11,486 nucleotides of DNA from Patescibacteria group bacterium UBA7396 (GCA_002470645.1 DKNE01000005.1:1-11486); one strand, 5' to 3'. Shown: positions 1-8,674, counted from the first letter of the stretch. Made by a program: numbers and translations. The notes: generated by a model not told the origin, from the letters alone.

Positions 1-2
1 AT

Positions 3-530
3 AGAGCTTTTGGGGTAAGTCCTGCTAATGGAAGTACTTCTGCTCAATTTACTTATTCTTGTAATGCTTGAGTTATTTCTCTTACTTCTACCGCTAATAA
101 TGCAGGGGCTTGTAATACTGGATATACTTTTAATAATAATTATTCAAGTCCGGTTTGTGAAATAAGTACCTGGACTTTTCCAAATAAACAGTTAGATGGA
201 TACTCTGGAAATTCATTTACATATAATTTTTCTCCAGCAATATCTATAAGTGGAAATTTTACATATAATTTCCAAATTATATGAATGTATGATAATGTAT
301 GATGTTCTAGGTGATTAGTGTCTATAACTATTTATAATGCTTCCAATACAGTACTAGCAGCAAACAGTTCTTTAAGACCCACTTCTTGTTCTACAGCAAC
401 TTCTTATTATATGAATTTTACTGGAATCCCAACTAGAATAGTATTACAATCTAGCTTTTGAGGTATAGATGGTTCATGACAATGGCATTGATGGATTTTC
501 GTACAAAATAATAATATAATAAAAAATTAA
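3..530 (+). CDS. C-terminal part of a secreted or surface protein (5' end outside window)
   Basis: The frame is open from the window edge to a TAA at 528-530 once TGA is read as glycine; 176 codons are visible, seven of them TGA. The residues are rich in Asn, Ser, Thr, Tyr and Phe, with few charges and several spaced cysteines (for example NVGCSRG and RPTSCST). This composition is typical of beta-rich extracellular or cell-surface proteins. No catalytic motif, repeat unit, sorting signal or membrane anchor is visible in the part seen, and the start and any signal peptide lie upstream of the window. I infer an exported adhesin-like or wall-associated protein; the family is not recognised. It is followed directly by its own terminator. 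Confidence 0.7.
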
Positions 531-557
531 AAAAGATACTATCGTATCTTTTTTAAT
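526..557 (+). terminator. Rho-independent terminator of the surface-protein gene
   Basis: Perfect 14-bp stem (526-539 with 544-557) around a 4-base TATC loop. The ascending arm starts with an A-rich stretch and contains the TAA stop codon; the descending arm carries a run of six T. The core is GATAC/GTATC. Confidence 0.8.
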
Positions 558-611
558 TTGCATTATTTCAAAAGATTATTATTGTAAAAAAAATATTTTT
601 TACTTATAAAT

Positions 612-1352
612 ATGATACTTTTTACGATTGCTTTACCTATTGAAGCTAAAATTATAAAACAAGAAATAAAAAATCTATCTTTAAAGTGATTTAAAACAGA
701 TATTCTTATTACTTGAGTATGAATTTTAAATAGTGTATACACTATAAAAAATTATATTCAAGAATATTGAAAACCTGACTTTATTGTAAATATATGAGTT
801 TGTGGACAAAAAAATGAAAATAAAAGTAATTTTTTTCAAGTCTATCGTATAAAAAATATTTCTAATTCGAAAGAATCTCTGTGTCCTATATATATAAAAA
901 ATCTTCCATTGATATCAATTGCTTGTAGCGATAAAATCATTACTCAATCAGATGAAATATGAGATGAAAATTTTGTTGATATGGAAAGTTTTTGAATTGA
1001 CTTTATATGTGATAAAGAAAAAATTCCTTACATAATAATAAAAAAACCTTTTGATGTAATATCAAGAGATTCTCTAAAAGTAGATAAAATAGAGCTTGAA
1101 AGATGTTTATCATGATTTGATTATCATTCACTCATACATCAAATACAAGATTTTTTATCTGTAAATAAGAAAGAAAGTTTTGAAACTGTTATACAAGATT
1201 TTAAAAAAAATTATAGACTTACTTTTAGTGAAACAGAAATATTTAAAAAATATATCAATAAACAAGTTGCATTTTGAGAAAATCAAAAACAAATTTTTGA
1301 TTTTCTTTGAAAACTTTGAAAAAAACAATTTATAGAAATAATAAAAAAATAA
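612..1352 (+). CDS. Nucleoside phosphorylase-superfamily protein, MTA/SAH nucleosidase-like
   Basis: 246 aa with eleven TGA glycines. The first ~150 residues look like the phosphorylase/nucleosidase fold: MILFTIALPIEAK at the start places Glu11 where MTA/SAH nucleosidase has its catalytic acid. ITGVGILNS (33-41) followed by DFIVNIGVCG (56-65) matches the phosphate/ribose-side glycine loop and the strand after it. DMES (123-126) gives Glu125, equivalent to the ribose-binding Met-Glu pair, and PFDVISRD (146-153) gives Asp148, equivalent to the purine-contacting Asp. Enzymes of this family cleave 5'-methylthioadenosine, S-adenosylhomocysteine or related nucleosides in the cytoplasm. The middle is shorter than in typical enzymes, and residues ~155-246 form a charged, probably helical extension that I do not recognise. 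The true substrate is uncertain. The ATG at 612 is chosen because the family motif begins immediately after it. No ribosome binding site is seen. Convergent with the HPF-like gene. Confidence 0.72.
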
Positions 1353-1378
1353 GGTTATAAACCTTATTTTTTTATTAT
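1338..1378. terminator. Bidirectional terminator between the nucleosidase-like and HPF-like genes
   Basis: Perfect inverted repeat, 1338-1356 pairing with 1360-1378, with a 3-base ATA loop. The AAGGTT/AACCTT core is flanked by seven A on the left and seven T on the right, so each strand ends in a U-tract. The stop codons of both convergent genes (1350-1352 on +, 1375-1377 on -) lie inside the stem. Confidence 0.88.
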
Positions 1379-1671
1379 TTATTTGATAAATCTTGTTTAA
1401 AATGGTCAAATAAGTTATTTACCAAATCATCAAGATTTTTATAATCTTCTCTTGAATATCTAAATGATTTTCCATCAATATTTATTTGTAAAATTCCATC
1501 AAATAGTCATTTTTTATTTCTATCAATTTTTAAATCAATAATTCATTCTACATCTTCTCAGTCAAGTTTATTTAAATAGCTGTTTAGTTTTTGATTTAAA
1601 TTCTCTCACGCAAGTCTTTCAACAACTGCTTTCGCTTCATCCGGAGCATGTATTTGTATTTTTAATTCCAT
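1375..1671 (-). CDS. hpf: Ribosome hibernation promoting factor-like protein (S30AE family, short form)
   Basis: 98 aa, close to the ~95 aa of short HPF. The N-terminal strand (MELKIQIHAP) and a helix with LNQKLNSYLNKL (25-36) are followed by an alternating strand pair, IIDLKIDRN (44-52) and FDGILQINIDGKSF (57-70). Last comes a helix, YKNLDDLVNNLFDHFKQDL (77-95), resembling the family pattern DMYxAIDxLxDKLxRQL. This strand and helix order is that of S30AE proteins, which bind the 30S subunit and silence or dimerise ribosomes in stationary phase or stress. The long-form C-terminal dimerisation domain is absent. Four glycines are TGA. It lies 92 bases downstream of dnaJ on the same strand and may be co-transcribed with it, although a weak promoter of its own can be proposed. 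Identification rests on pattern rather than on invariant residues. Confidence 0.68.
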
Positions 1672-1686
1672 AGTCTTATAGTTAAG

Positions 1687-1716
1687 AATATAAATGTGAT
1701 AAAATATTTTTTACAA
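1687..1716 (-). promoter_or_regulatory. Possible promoter of the HPF-like gene
   Basis: On the minus strand TTGTAA (1716-1711) and TATATT (1692-1687) are 18 bases apart, giving a predicted start near 1680 and a leader of about 9 nt. In such AT-rich DNA this match is weak evidence, and transcription from dnaJ could serve instead. Confidence 0.35.
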
Positions 1717-1763
1717 GGCTTTAAAAACTATTTTATCCTAGTCTTAATTATAACTATATTTTT

Positions 1764-2456
1764 TTAATATCAAATATTTTCTCTGATATTTTCAAGAAGT
1801 TTTAAATCAATATCACTTATATATTTTGGCATTCTTACATCAATATTTACAATCAAATTTCATTTTCTTCCTCAGATATTTTTTCAAAATTCTTTCACTC
1901 TAAATTTTGTACCTGGTTTTGTATTTGGTGGAATTTTTAATTTTGCTTTTTGTCACAAAAATCACTCGACTTCTATTTTACATCATAAAATAAGATCAAA
2001 AACCGGAACTTCATATATTTTTTCAATATCTACTGACTCTGGTTTTGCTTCTTCCCTATTTTTTGATTGTGATCTTGAAGTTTTTGTTCCTGTTCCGAAT
2101 AAATCAGAAAAATCAAACCCAGAAGATGAAAATCATCAACTTCTTGCTCATCATCAAAAACTAGAAAATAAATCCTCTAAATCTACTCATCATGTTGAAG
2201 ATGTGTATCATCAGAATGGGTTTCAATTATTTCATCAAAAAGAGCTTGATCAAAACATATCATAATTTTTTCTCTTTTGCGCATCTGAAAGAGTTTCATA
2301 TGCTTCATTTATTTCTTTAAATTTACTTTCAGCTTCTTTATCTCATTTATTTCTATCAGGATGATATTTCATAGCTCATTTTCTGTATGCTTTTTTTATT
2401 TCTTCTTCTGAAGCAGATTTTGTTACTCATAGTATATCATAAAAATTTTTTGCCAT
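1764..2456 (-). CDS. dnaJ: DnaJ/CbpA-type J-domain co-chaperone, short form without zinc finger
   Basis: 230 aa. Residues 1-67 are a J domain with the HPD motif at 32-34 (KYHPDRN) and the usual helix IV ending in YDMFG; this domain stimulates the ATPase of DnaK. Residues ~68-122 are a Gly/Phe-rich linker (FGG, FGGG, GGF) in which almost every glycine is TGA; the whole gene has about 23 TGA codons. Residues ~142-230 match the second C-terminal substrate-binding domain of DnaJ: YEVPVFDLILG, then KLKIPPNTKPGTKFRVKEFG, GNLIVNIDVRMPK and a final helix. The CxxCxGxG zinc-finger repeats and the first C-terminal domain are missing, so the protein is shorter than DnaJ (~370 aa) and CbpA (~300 aa). No dnaK or grpE is in the window. 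The ATG at 2456 gives the normal family start MAKNFYDILGV. Confidence 0.92.
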
Positions 2457-2463
2457 ATTATTA

Positions 2464-2491
2464 TTGACTTTTTAAAAAATATTAGTATAAA
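2464..2491 (+). promoter_or_regulatory. Promoter of the small exported protein gene
   Basis: TTGACT (2464-2469), a 16-base spacer and TATAAA (2486-2491) predict a start near 2498 and a leader of about 23 nt. It overlaps the dnaJ promoter on the opposite strand. Confidence 0.65.
2484..2489 (-). promoter_or_regulatory. -10 element of the dnaJ promoter
   Basis: TATACT on the minus strand, predicting a start near 2477 and a leader of ~21 nt. The -35 region is poor (TAAATT at the 17-base position). No CIRCE-type inverted repeat is visible. The hexamer shares bases with the -10 of the divergent gene. Confidence 0.45.
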
Positions 2492-2520
2492 AATATCTTA
2501 GTTTTTAATTTATATATTGT

Positions 2521-2994
2521 ATGAAAAAAATTATTTTGGTTATTATAGCAATTTTTTCTCTTTTTTCAATAGAAAATAATGTCTTTGCAAATAATACATA
2601 TCAAAAATGACTCATAGAAAACCTACTCAACCTAGAATACTGACCATTAACATATGAATTAACTTTAGAAAAACTTGATAGATATAGCTTTAAAGATCCA
2701 AGTTTAAAAAGAATTTACGCAGATTTAGTAAAATATGACTCTCTTACAAGAACAGCTATTATTGATGCTCATAAAGATTGAGTGTATGATTATTATACAA
2801 CCAATGGAATAGTAAAAAATTATTCTAATTTTGTATATTATACCAATAGCTTTTTCTATTATTTGAGCTTAATTGATAAAAATAAAACTCTCGAAAATAA
2901 TCACGAAATTCAAGATGCTGTTTTAAGTAATTATAAAAGCAGTCAAAGTTATTACAAAAAAGTTCAAAGTTTAATCAGTAAAAAAGATAGATAA
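2521..2994 (+). CDS. Small exported protein of unknown function
   Basis: 157 aa with three TGA glycines. It begins with a classical signal peptide: MKK, then a hydrophobic core IILVIIAIFSLFS, with a probable cleavage site after VFA at residue 23. No lipobox cysteine is present, so it is probably released or wall-associated rather than a lipoprotein. The mature ~134 residues are soluble, rich in Tyr, Asn, Lys and Ser, and apparently helical (for example GLIENLLNLEYG, YKSSQSYYKKVQSL). No cysteines and no catalytic motif are seen, and I do not recognise the family. The ATG at 2521 is fixed by the signal peptide and by a promoter 23 nt upstream. It is divergent from dnaJ with overlapping promoters and convergent with ftsE. 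Confidence 0.8.
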
Positions 2995-3022
2995 AAACCT
3001 CACAAATGTGAGGTTTTTATCT
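2989..3022. terminator. Bidirectional terminator between the exported-protein gene and ftsE
   Basis: 15-bp perfect stem (2989-3003 with 3008-3022), loop AAAT. The core CCTCAC/GTGAGG is the most GC-rich in the window and is flanked by A and T runs that serve both strands. The + stop codon (2992-2994) is inside the stem and the ftsE stop is 4 bases beyond it. Confidence 0.88.
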
Positions 3023-3026
3023 TATT

Positions 3027-3707
3027 TTATAAATTATAATTTCATGGATTTTCATCACTAAAAATTTTTTTATCTTTAAATGAAATAACTCTTTTTTTAT
3101 AAGTATCTACAATATTTTTATCATGAGTTGCTATGATAACTGTTTTTCCAAGCCTCCCAAGCTCTTCAAAAATTTCCATAATATTAAGTGCTGTTTTTGG
3201 ATCAAGATTTCCAGTTGGTTCATCTCAGATAATTACTTCTGGATCATGCACAAGAGCTCTTGCTATAGAAACTCTTTGTTTTTCTCAACCAGATAATTCA
3301 GTGGCAAATTTATCTTTTTTAAGTAGTAACCCTACTTGTTCTAATACCTCAGGCACCTTTTTAATAATATCTTTTTCTTTATAATTACATACTTCCATAG
3401 CAAAAGCAACATTTTCATATACTGTTTTTGATTCTAAAAGTTTATAATCTTGAAAAATAACTCCTATTTTTCTTCTATATTGTCTTAAGAATTTTTCAGA
3501 AAAATTTCCATACAAAACACCTCAATTATCTAAAACAATATCTCAAGAAGCTGGTTTAAAATCTCAAATAATACTTCTAATTAAACTCGTTTTTCCGCTT
3601 CAGCTATATCAAATGATAAATACAAATTCCCCTGGTTTGATTTCAAGAGAAACTTTATTTAAAACAATTTTATTTCAAAAACTCAACGTGAGGTTATCAA
3701 CTTTCAT
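3027..3707 (-). CDS. ftsE: Cell-division ABC-transporter ATP-binding protein FtsE
   Basis: 226 aa, normal FtsE length. In order: strand GEFVFIIG, Walker A GYSGSGKTS (~34-42), IGVIFQDYKLL with the Q-loop glutamine, VYENVAFAMEV, RVPEVLEQVGL-like helix, ABC signature LSGGEKQRVSIARAL, Walker B VIIGDEPTGNLDP, and H-loop ATHDKNIVD. The QDYKLL...TVYENVA...THD..IVD pattern separates FtsE from other ABC ATPases such as LolD. FtsE works with the membrane protein FtsX at the septum to activate peptidoglycan hydrolases. No ftsX is adjacent: downstream is a terminator and a convergent gene, and upstream is an unrelated operon. Walker A has Tyr in place of the usual Pro (GPSG) and Thr-Ser in place of Ser-Thr. 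Nine glycines are TGA, including one in the signature motif. The ATG at 3707 gives the family N-terminus. Confidence 0.93.
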
Positions 3708-3720
3708 AAAATCAGAATAA

Positions 3721-3726
3721 ATTATA
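3721..3726 (-). promoter_or_regulatory. Possible -10 element of ftsE
   Basis: A perfect TATAAT on the minus strand, predicting a start near 3714 and a very short leader of about 7 nt. No recognisable -35 lies at 16-18 bases, so read-through from the upstream operon remains possible. Confidence 0.35.
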
Positions 3727-3781
3727 ATATCGTTATTGTATGATTTTTTAAAAAATTTCAAAATAAAATTATTTTCTTTAT

Positions 3782-4414
3782 TTATTCTTTATTAAAATTT
3801 AATCTTTCTTTTGATGTTAATATTTCCTGTTGAAGAGTAGAGAGCGGAGTTAATGATAAAAAATGTTGCATATCTCACACCATAAAAACCATATATCACT
3901 CATAATCTAATGAAATATTTTTCACTTCTTGGAGACAAACGTCAGGAAAACCTTCTTTAATAACATCTCAAAGATTGATAGCTTCAGAATATTGTAAATT
4001 AGAAGTTATAAGGTTTTGTTTTAAAAAAGAAGGTACCATAAAAATAGTTTCTGGTGTATGACAAATATAATATTTATTTGAAAAATAAAGGTGTGTAATT
4101 TTATCTATTTGAGATTGAGGTAAATAATCTGTTAAAATACTATCAATATTTTCTCTATTTTTCTCAAAATTTACTACAAATCATACTGATGTTTTAATAT
4201 TTTTCATAATCAAGTGAAAAATAGATTCAGTATCGAGTTCACAAGAATACATATTTCCTTTGTATTGGAATAATAGTCTATAATTTTTTACTCTTATATT
4301 ATTCACTTCAGAAATGTCAAAATGTGGATATATTAAAGAAATATTTTCATAATATCTTTTAAATTCATCATTACCAGGTCATGAATTTTGGCTTCAAATT
4401 GGAGTTTTATTCAT
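3782..4414 (-). CDS. Protein of unknown function, second gene of the secretion-ATPase operon
   Basis: 210 aa with six TGA glycines, ending in TAA at 3784-3782. The protein appears soluble, with no signal peptide or membrane segment. Composition is mixed alpha/beta, with segments such as YRLLFQYKGNMYSCELD and YICHTPETIFMVPSFL suggesting beta strands. I recognise no catalytic motif or family. Its start is 18 bases after the stop of the large secretion-type ATPase gene on the same strand and no terminator separates them, so the two are very probably co-transcribed. A role as an accessory or partner of that ATPase is inferred from position alone. The ATG at 4414 is the first in-frame start after the upstream gene, and no Shine-Dalgarno sequence precedes it. 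Confidence 0.75.
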
Positions 4415-4432
4415 ATTTTTTATAAAATAGTG

Positions 4433-6832
4433 TTATTTTTTATTTATTTTTGTCTTTTTTGCATCCTTTTCTTTTTGCATTTTTTGCTCCTGTTCTTGTA
4501 AATCTTGTATTGATTTATATATTTTTTGCTCTACGTTTTCTTTAGATTGAGAATATTTTTCCCTTGAAACTTGGAGAATTTTTTTATATCTGCTTTCAAA
4601 AACCTCAGATTGAATAGGATATGGAGGAAAGGTATTTGCTGAAAATACTTTCGAAGGCATTCCATCAATAAGTTGTTTTGTATAAATAGAATACTTTCTT
4701 AAATTCGTGAGATCTTGGCTAGAAATATCATTTCCAAATACTTCTTTCATAATTGTCGAATCATGATATCATACTTGAAAAGATACCAGACTTCACACAT
4801 TTCCAAACACAGCTCATTTTACCGTTTCTGTCATTTGGTCTATGTATTGATTTGCCATCACGAGATTGAGTTTATATTTTCTCGCTTCTGAGAGAATAGT
4901 TGCAAAACTATCGGTAGCAAAATTTTGAAATTCATCAACATAGAGATAAAAATCAGTTCTTTCTTTTTCAGGGATATCTGCTCTACTCATAGCATCCATT
5001 TGAAATTTTGTAACCATCATTGCTCCAAGAAGCGCTGATGCATCTTCTCCAATTTTTCATTTTGAAAGGTTTACGATAACGATTTTTTTGTTATCCATAG
5101 CCCATCTGAGATTAAAACTATTTTTTGGTTGTCATAAAATATTTCTGAGTATCGAGCTTGATAAAAATTGTCCTACTTTATTGAGAATTGGGCCAGCTGT
5201 TTCTACTTTTTGATTTGGAGCCATTTTTGCATATTCATTGAGCCAAAATCACTTTACTACTGGATCAGTAATTTTTGCAACGACTTTACTTCTATATATA
5301 TCACTCGTCAACATAAGAGGAATAGAAATAAGGGTTGTATTTGGATATTCTAAAAGTGCTAAAATAGTGTTTCTAAGAGTGTGTTCAAGTCTTGGTCACC
5401 AACTATCTCAAAATATTTTTTTAAATATTCCAACGAGTCCCGATGCTATAAGAGGTCTGTGTTCTGGAGAAATTCACTCGAGCATATTAAATGCAATTGG
5501 CCAATCTTTATCAGAAGGATCAAAAATAATCGTTTGGTTGGTACGAGATTTTGGTATATTTCCAATAATTGCTTCAGCAAGATCTCCGTGTGGATCTATA
5601 ACCGCAACTCATCTCCCCTTTTTAATATCATCTAAAATCATATTTTCAAGAAGGGTCGATTTTCACATTCAAGTTTTTCAAATAATATACATATGTCTTC
5701 TTCTATCATTTGGTCCAATTCAAAAAGCTTGTTCTTCGCCTCTAAAATTTGTTTTTCAAATAGGAGTAAGATCATTTTCTAGATCTTGCGAAGTTAAAAG
5801 AGGAAGATTCACTGGAGGTTCAAAATTACGAGACAATACCCAATTAATATTTGGAGTTTGTACATTGGTAGTCGGAAGATGAACGAGTCCTGATAACTCC
5901 TGAGTAGATAGGACAAAAGTATCTTGGCAAATTCTTTGTTTAGCTAAGATGATTTTTTGGTTATCTTGAGTAATTTCTTGTAAAGAAAATGCATTTTGTT
6001 TAAAAAATGAAAAAATTCAAAGTGGTGAAAATATTTCTTTAATATTCATCTTATTTAAGACACTGTCTTGACTCGCGCAGAGAATATATATATCCACTCC
6101 ATATCAAAGACGAGATAATTTTGCTTGAATATTTTCATCAATTTTTGTTTCTGATGGATTATTTCCGGCTTCATCTTCTTCTTTTGGTATTTGAACAAAA
6201 AATGTGATTATCTTTCCTATCCAAATAAATGGTAAAAAAATAAACTTTAATTTTACTCAGAATAGATAGATTTTTTTTGCCCAAGATGGAAGATGTATAC
6301 TTGCCATTTCAATCATTTTAAGCGACTGTTTTTTCCAAATCTCATCCGGAAGAGGAGAAAAAGAAACCATAAAAGCATTGAGTGTATTTTCTCAAGTTTT
6401 TAAAAGCGCTGAAGTAAGCGATGAATATGGGTCTACTTCTCATCCAGAAGCGTTTTCTTGGATCTCTGAGAAATTTTTTATAGGATAAATACTCGCTTTT
6501 TGAAGTCATACTTTTCCAAGAGAGATTTTATCATTTGGAATATGTGCGAGATAATCAGAAGTTTCATATATTTCAATATTTGGGTAGTGTGCATAAATTT
6601 GATTTTTTAAGAAGTTCACGTATACCTTTTCAGATACGATAAAAAATCTGATTTTATTTCAGATTTTTGCTATTTCAAAAGAAAAATGAGGTCTTGCATA
6701 TATTTTATGAAACATATTTTTTTTGATTTCTTCAATAGTATTATGCAAAACTATTAAAATATGTTCAAAGGCTCCAGCTCATTTTTCATTTTGTTTATCT
6801 ACTAATATTTCAAGAATTGTTTTATTTCCCAT
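4433..6832 (-). CDS. Membrane-associated type IV secretion-class DNA-transfer ATPase (TraD/VirD4-like)
   Basis: 799 aa with about 23 TGA glycines. The N-terminal ~180 residues are soluble. Residues ~188-215 form a hydrophobic stretch (IYLFGVKLKFIFLPFIWIG) likely to dip into or cross the membrane. The P-loop domain begins near 365: Walker A GKTGMGKST at 385-393 with all three glycines as TGA, VAVIDPHGDLAE (409-420), IIFDPSD, KIVIVNLSKGKIG (583-594), Walker B FYLYVDEFQNFAT (628-640) with Asp633 and Glu634, then a sensor region LNLVMANQYIDQM. DPHGD and VDEFQNF are typical of VirD4/TraD-like and related DUF87/TraM-recognition ATPases, which pump DNA or protein across membranes. The C-terminal ~50 residues are a charged coiled-coil tail (QEQEQKMQKEKD). 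No relaxase, VirB4 or other conjugation gene is visible, so the substrate is unknown. An in-frame TAA five codons upstream supports the ATG at 6832. Confidence 0.88.
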
Positions 6833-6951
6833 CGTAACATTTGGTTATGCTTTTCAGGTTTTTGGCTTTAACACTTGAATTGCAAAGATAAGATTTTTTA
6901 CAACTACAATTATTTTTTTAAATAAAGTGCATAAAAAATTCTAGTGATATT

Positions 6952-6981
6952 ATTATACTATATATTTTTAAAAAAATACAA
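6952..6981 (-). promoter_or_regulatory. Promoter of the secretion-ATPase operon, with a long leader
   Basis: Minus strand: TTGTAT (6981-6976), an 18-base spacer and a perfect TATAAT (6957-6952). The predicted start near 6945 leaves a leader of about 112 nt before the ATG at 6832, far longer than the ~20-nt leaders predicted elsewhere in the window. No clear hairpin or known riboswitch was recognised in the leader. The -35 box lies inside the terminator stem of the upstream gene. Confidence 0.65.
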
Positions 6982-7010
6982 CTTTTTTCATTGACAAAAG
7001 TTGTATTTTT
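6972..7010 (-). terminator. Terminator of the 542-aa membrane protein gene
   Basis: 15-bp perfect stem (6972-6986 with 6996-7010) with a 9-base loop and core ACAAC/GTTGT, flanked by A/T runs. It starts 6 bases past the stop of the gene at 7017-8645 and, on the minus strand, ends in a T run that becomes the spacer of the next promoter. Confidence 0.78.
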
Positions 7011-7016
7011 GGTTTA

Positions 7017-8645
7017 TTATTGTTTTTTATTGAATTCTAAAATATTTGCTTTTATGTAATAAAATCATCCATCAATAACTTCTTTTGAAGAAAGAGTTCA
7101 TAAAACTTCGATTTGTTTCGTAAGATTTATGGTATCATTTTTTACTTTATCAAAATTAGTAAACCAAAAATATGTCGAAACACATAAAAATACGGTTGCA
7201 AAAAATTTTATTCCAATATTCCATTTCGTTCTGTAAAAAATATTTGGATGCATCACTTCAAAGTATTTTATTCCTGCTAAAATAAAAACTCATACAAATA
7301 CTCAAATTGGAAAATAAAAATATGAAAGTAAAAGAAATAAAGCGAGTATTAAAATAATAGAAAAAGAGATTTGTATTTTTTCAAATACTCTAAAGGTATT
7401 ATCATAATTTAAAAATATTTCGAGTTGATTAAAAAACATATAGATTTTTTTATATTCACTATAATTTTTTGAAAAAATAAATAGAAGTAAATATTTCATT
7501 TTGTGTAAATCTTTTTTTCTTAAAGAAAGTTTTTCACTAATAGTATAATAAATGATAGGTAAAAGAAAAAAACTAAAAATATTATTACTCATTTCTAAGA
7601 TAATTTCTTTTAAATCATTTATTTGTTTATACTCTTCTTTTATATATTCTGATTCTGGACTTATAGATGGGATGATTCTAAATTCTCCTGATAAAAGAGA
7701 AAAAGTTTGTTTATCAAGAAATACATTACTTGATGATTCATAAAAGATATTTTTTACTTCACTGTAATAAGTATCTATCATCCTTCTTTTTACATATTTC
7801 CAAAAAGTTGATCTATCTGTTTGATTGAGTGTAGTTATAATGTCATTTATTTGTAAATAAAAAGTTGACCTAATAGTTCCATATTTTAAAATCAAATCAT
7901 CAACACAAAGTTTTACATCTTGAAAATATTCCATTCAAACTATAGAAAGTACTTCATTATATTTATCATTTGAAGTATATGACGATATTATTTTTGAAAT
8001 GATTTTTGATACATCTGAAAAATCACTTGTATTTTTATCAATTTTTAGAATAAAATTATCTAAAAAAATATCTCTTTTTTCTTCAGTTAATTGTAAATAA
8101 ATTTTTTCTATAAAATGCTCTATAAAATCTTCTCTCAGATTTATATCAAAACTCATTTCTCAAATATGGAAAGTATCAAAAATATTTTTAATATATGAAA
8201 AAGAAAGCTTTGCATTATATTTTTGTAAAAATTTTATAATATCTTCCTGAGAATTTTTTTTATATAATTTTAAAAGTCATTTTGCTAAATATTGTTTTTC
8301 TTTATTTAATATTTTTACAAAATAAATATAATTGAGTACATCAAAATTTTTACAATCTCTTAAATAATTTTCTATTACTTCTAGCCAAACTTTATCATAA
8401 TTTGTTTGCTTATATAAAGTCATAATAAATGTATGTTCATTCTCTGAATCAATCTTAAATCATTCTTTTAGCTTTAAAGTGAGTACTGAAAGGATTTCTG
8501 AAAATTTATCTTTGATATTTTGAGAATTCATATAAATATGAAATGGATTTGGTGACTTAAAAAGAGTTATAAGCTCATCTTTTAATTCATTAAAATCAAG
8601 ATTTACTCCCAGATTTTTATTTTTAAACAAATTTTGATTGGACAT
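7017..8645 (-). CDS. Predicted membrane protein of unknown function with a large soluble N-terminal region
   Basis: 542 aa with eight TGA glycines; under the standard code it would fall into several fragments. The first ~420 residues are soluble, charged and largely helical, rich in Lys, Asp, Ile, Phe and Asn, resembling an alpha-helical scaffold but with no clear repeat. Residues ~352-375 (NNIFSFFLLPIIYYTI) are moderately hydrophobic. Strong membrane segments follow at ~426-448 (SIILILALFLLLSYFYF), ~449-463 (VFVGVFILAGI) and ~475-494 (IGIKFFATVFLCVSTYFWF). A ~48-residue charged tail ends the protein. No signal peptide or catalytic motif is seen and the family is not recognised. It is divergent from the AAA+ ATPase gene, with promoters ~10 bases apart, which suggests shared regulation. 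The ATG at 8645 fits the promoter with a leader of ~23 nt. Confidence 0.82.
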
Positions 8646-8674
8646 ATTTTTATATTTATTTTTATATTTCTAAA

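Noticed and set aside
582..610. TTGTAA-17-TATAAA as promoter of the nucleosidase-like gene
   Set aside because: The -10 ends one base before the ATG at 612, so transcription would start inside the gene and lose the conserved N-terminus. No better promoter was found between 558 and 611.
3737..3760. A/T-only inverted repeat between the 210-aa gene and ftsE as a terminator
   Set aside because: It is simple T-run/A-run sequence without a G/C core, unlike the terminators elsewhere in the window.
5168..5882. Plus-strand reading frames of up to 214 codons
   Set aside because: They lie antisense inside the secretion-type ATPase gene, whose minus-strand frame carries clear Walker motifs over the same bases. 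The antisense products show no family features.
4433..6832. Integrated conjugative element or plasmid
   Set aside because: Only the ATPase suggests it. No relaxase, integrase, attachment repeats or insertion sequences are visible, and codon use looks like the neighbours.
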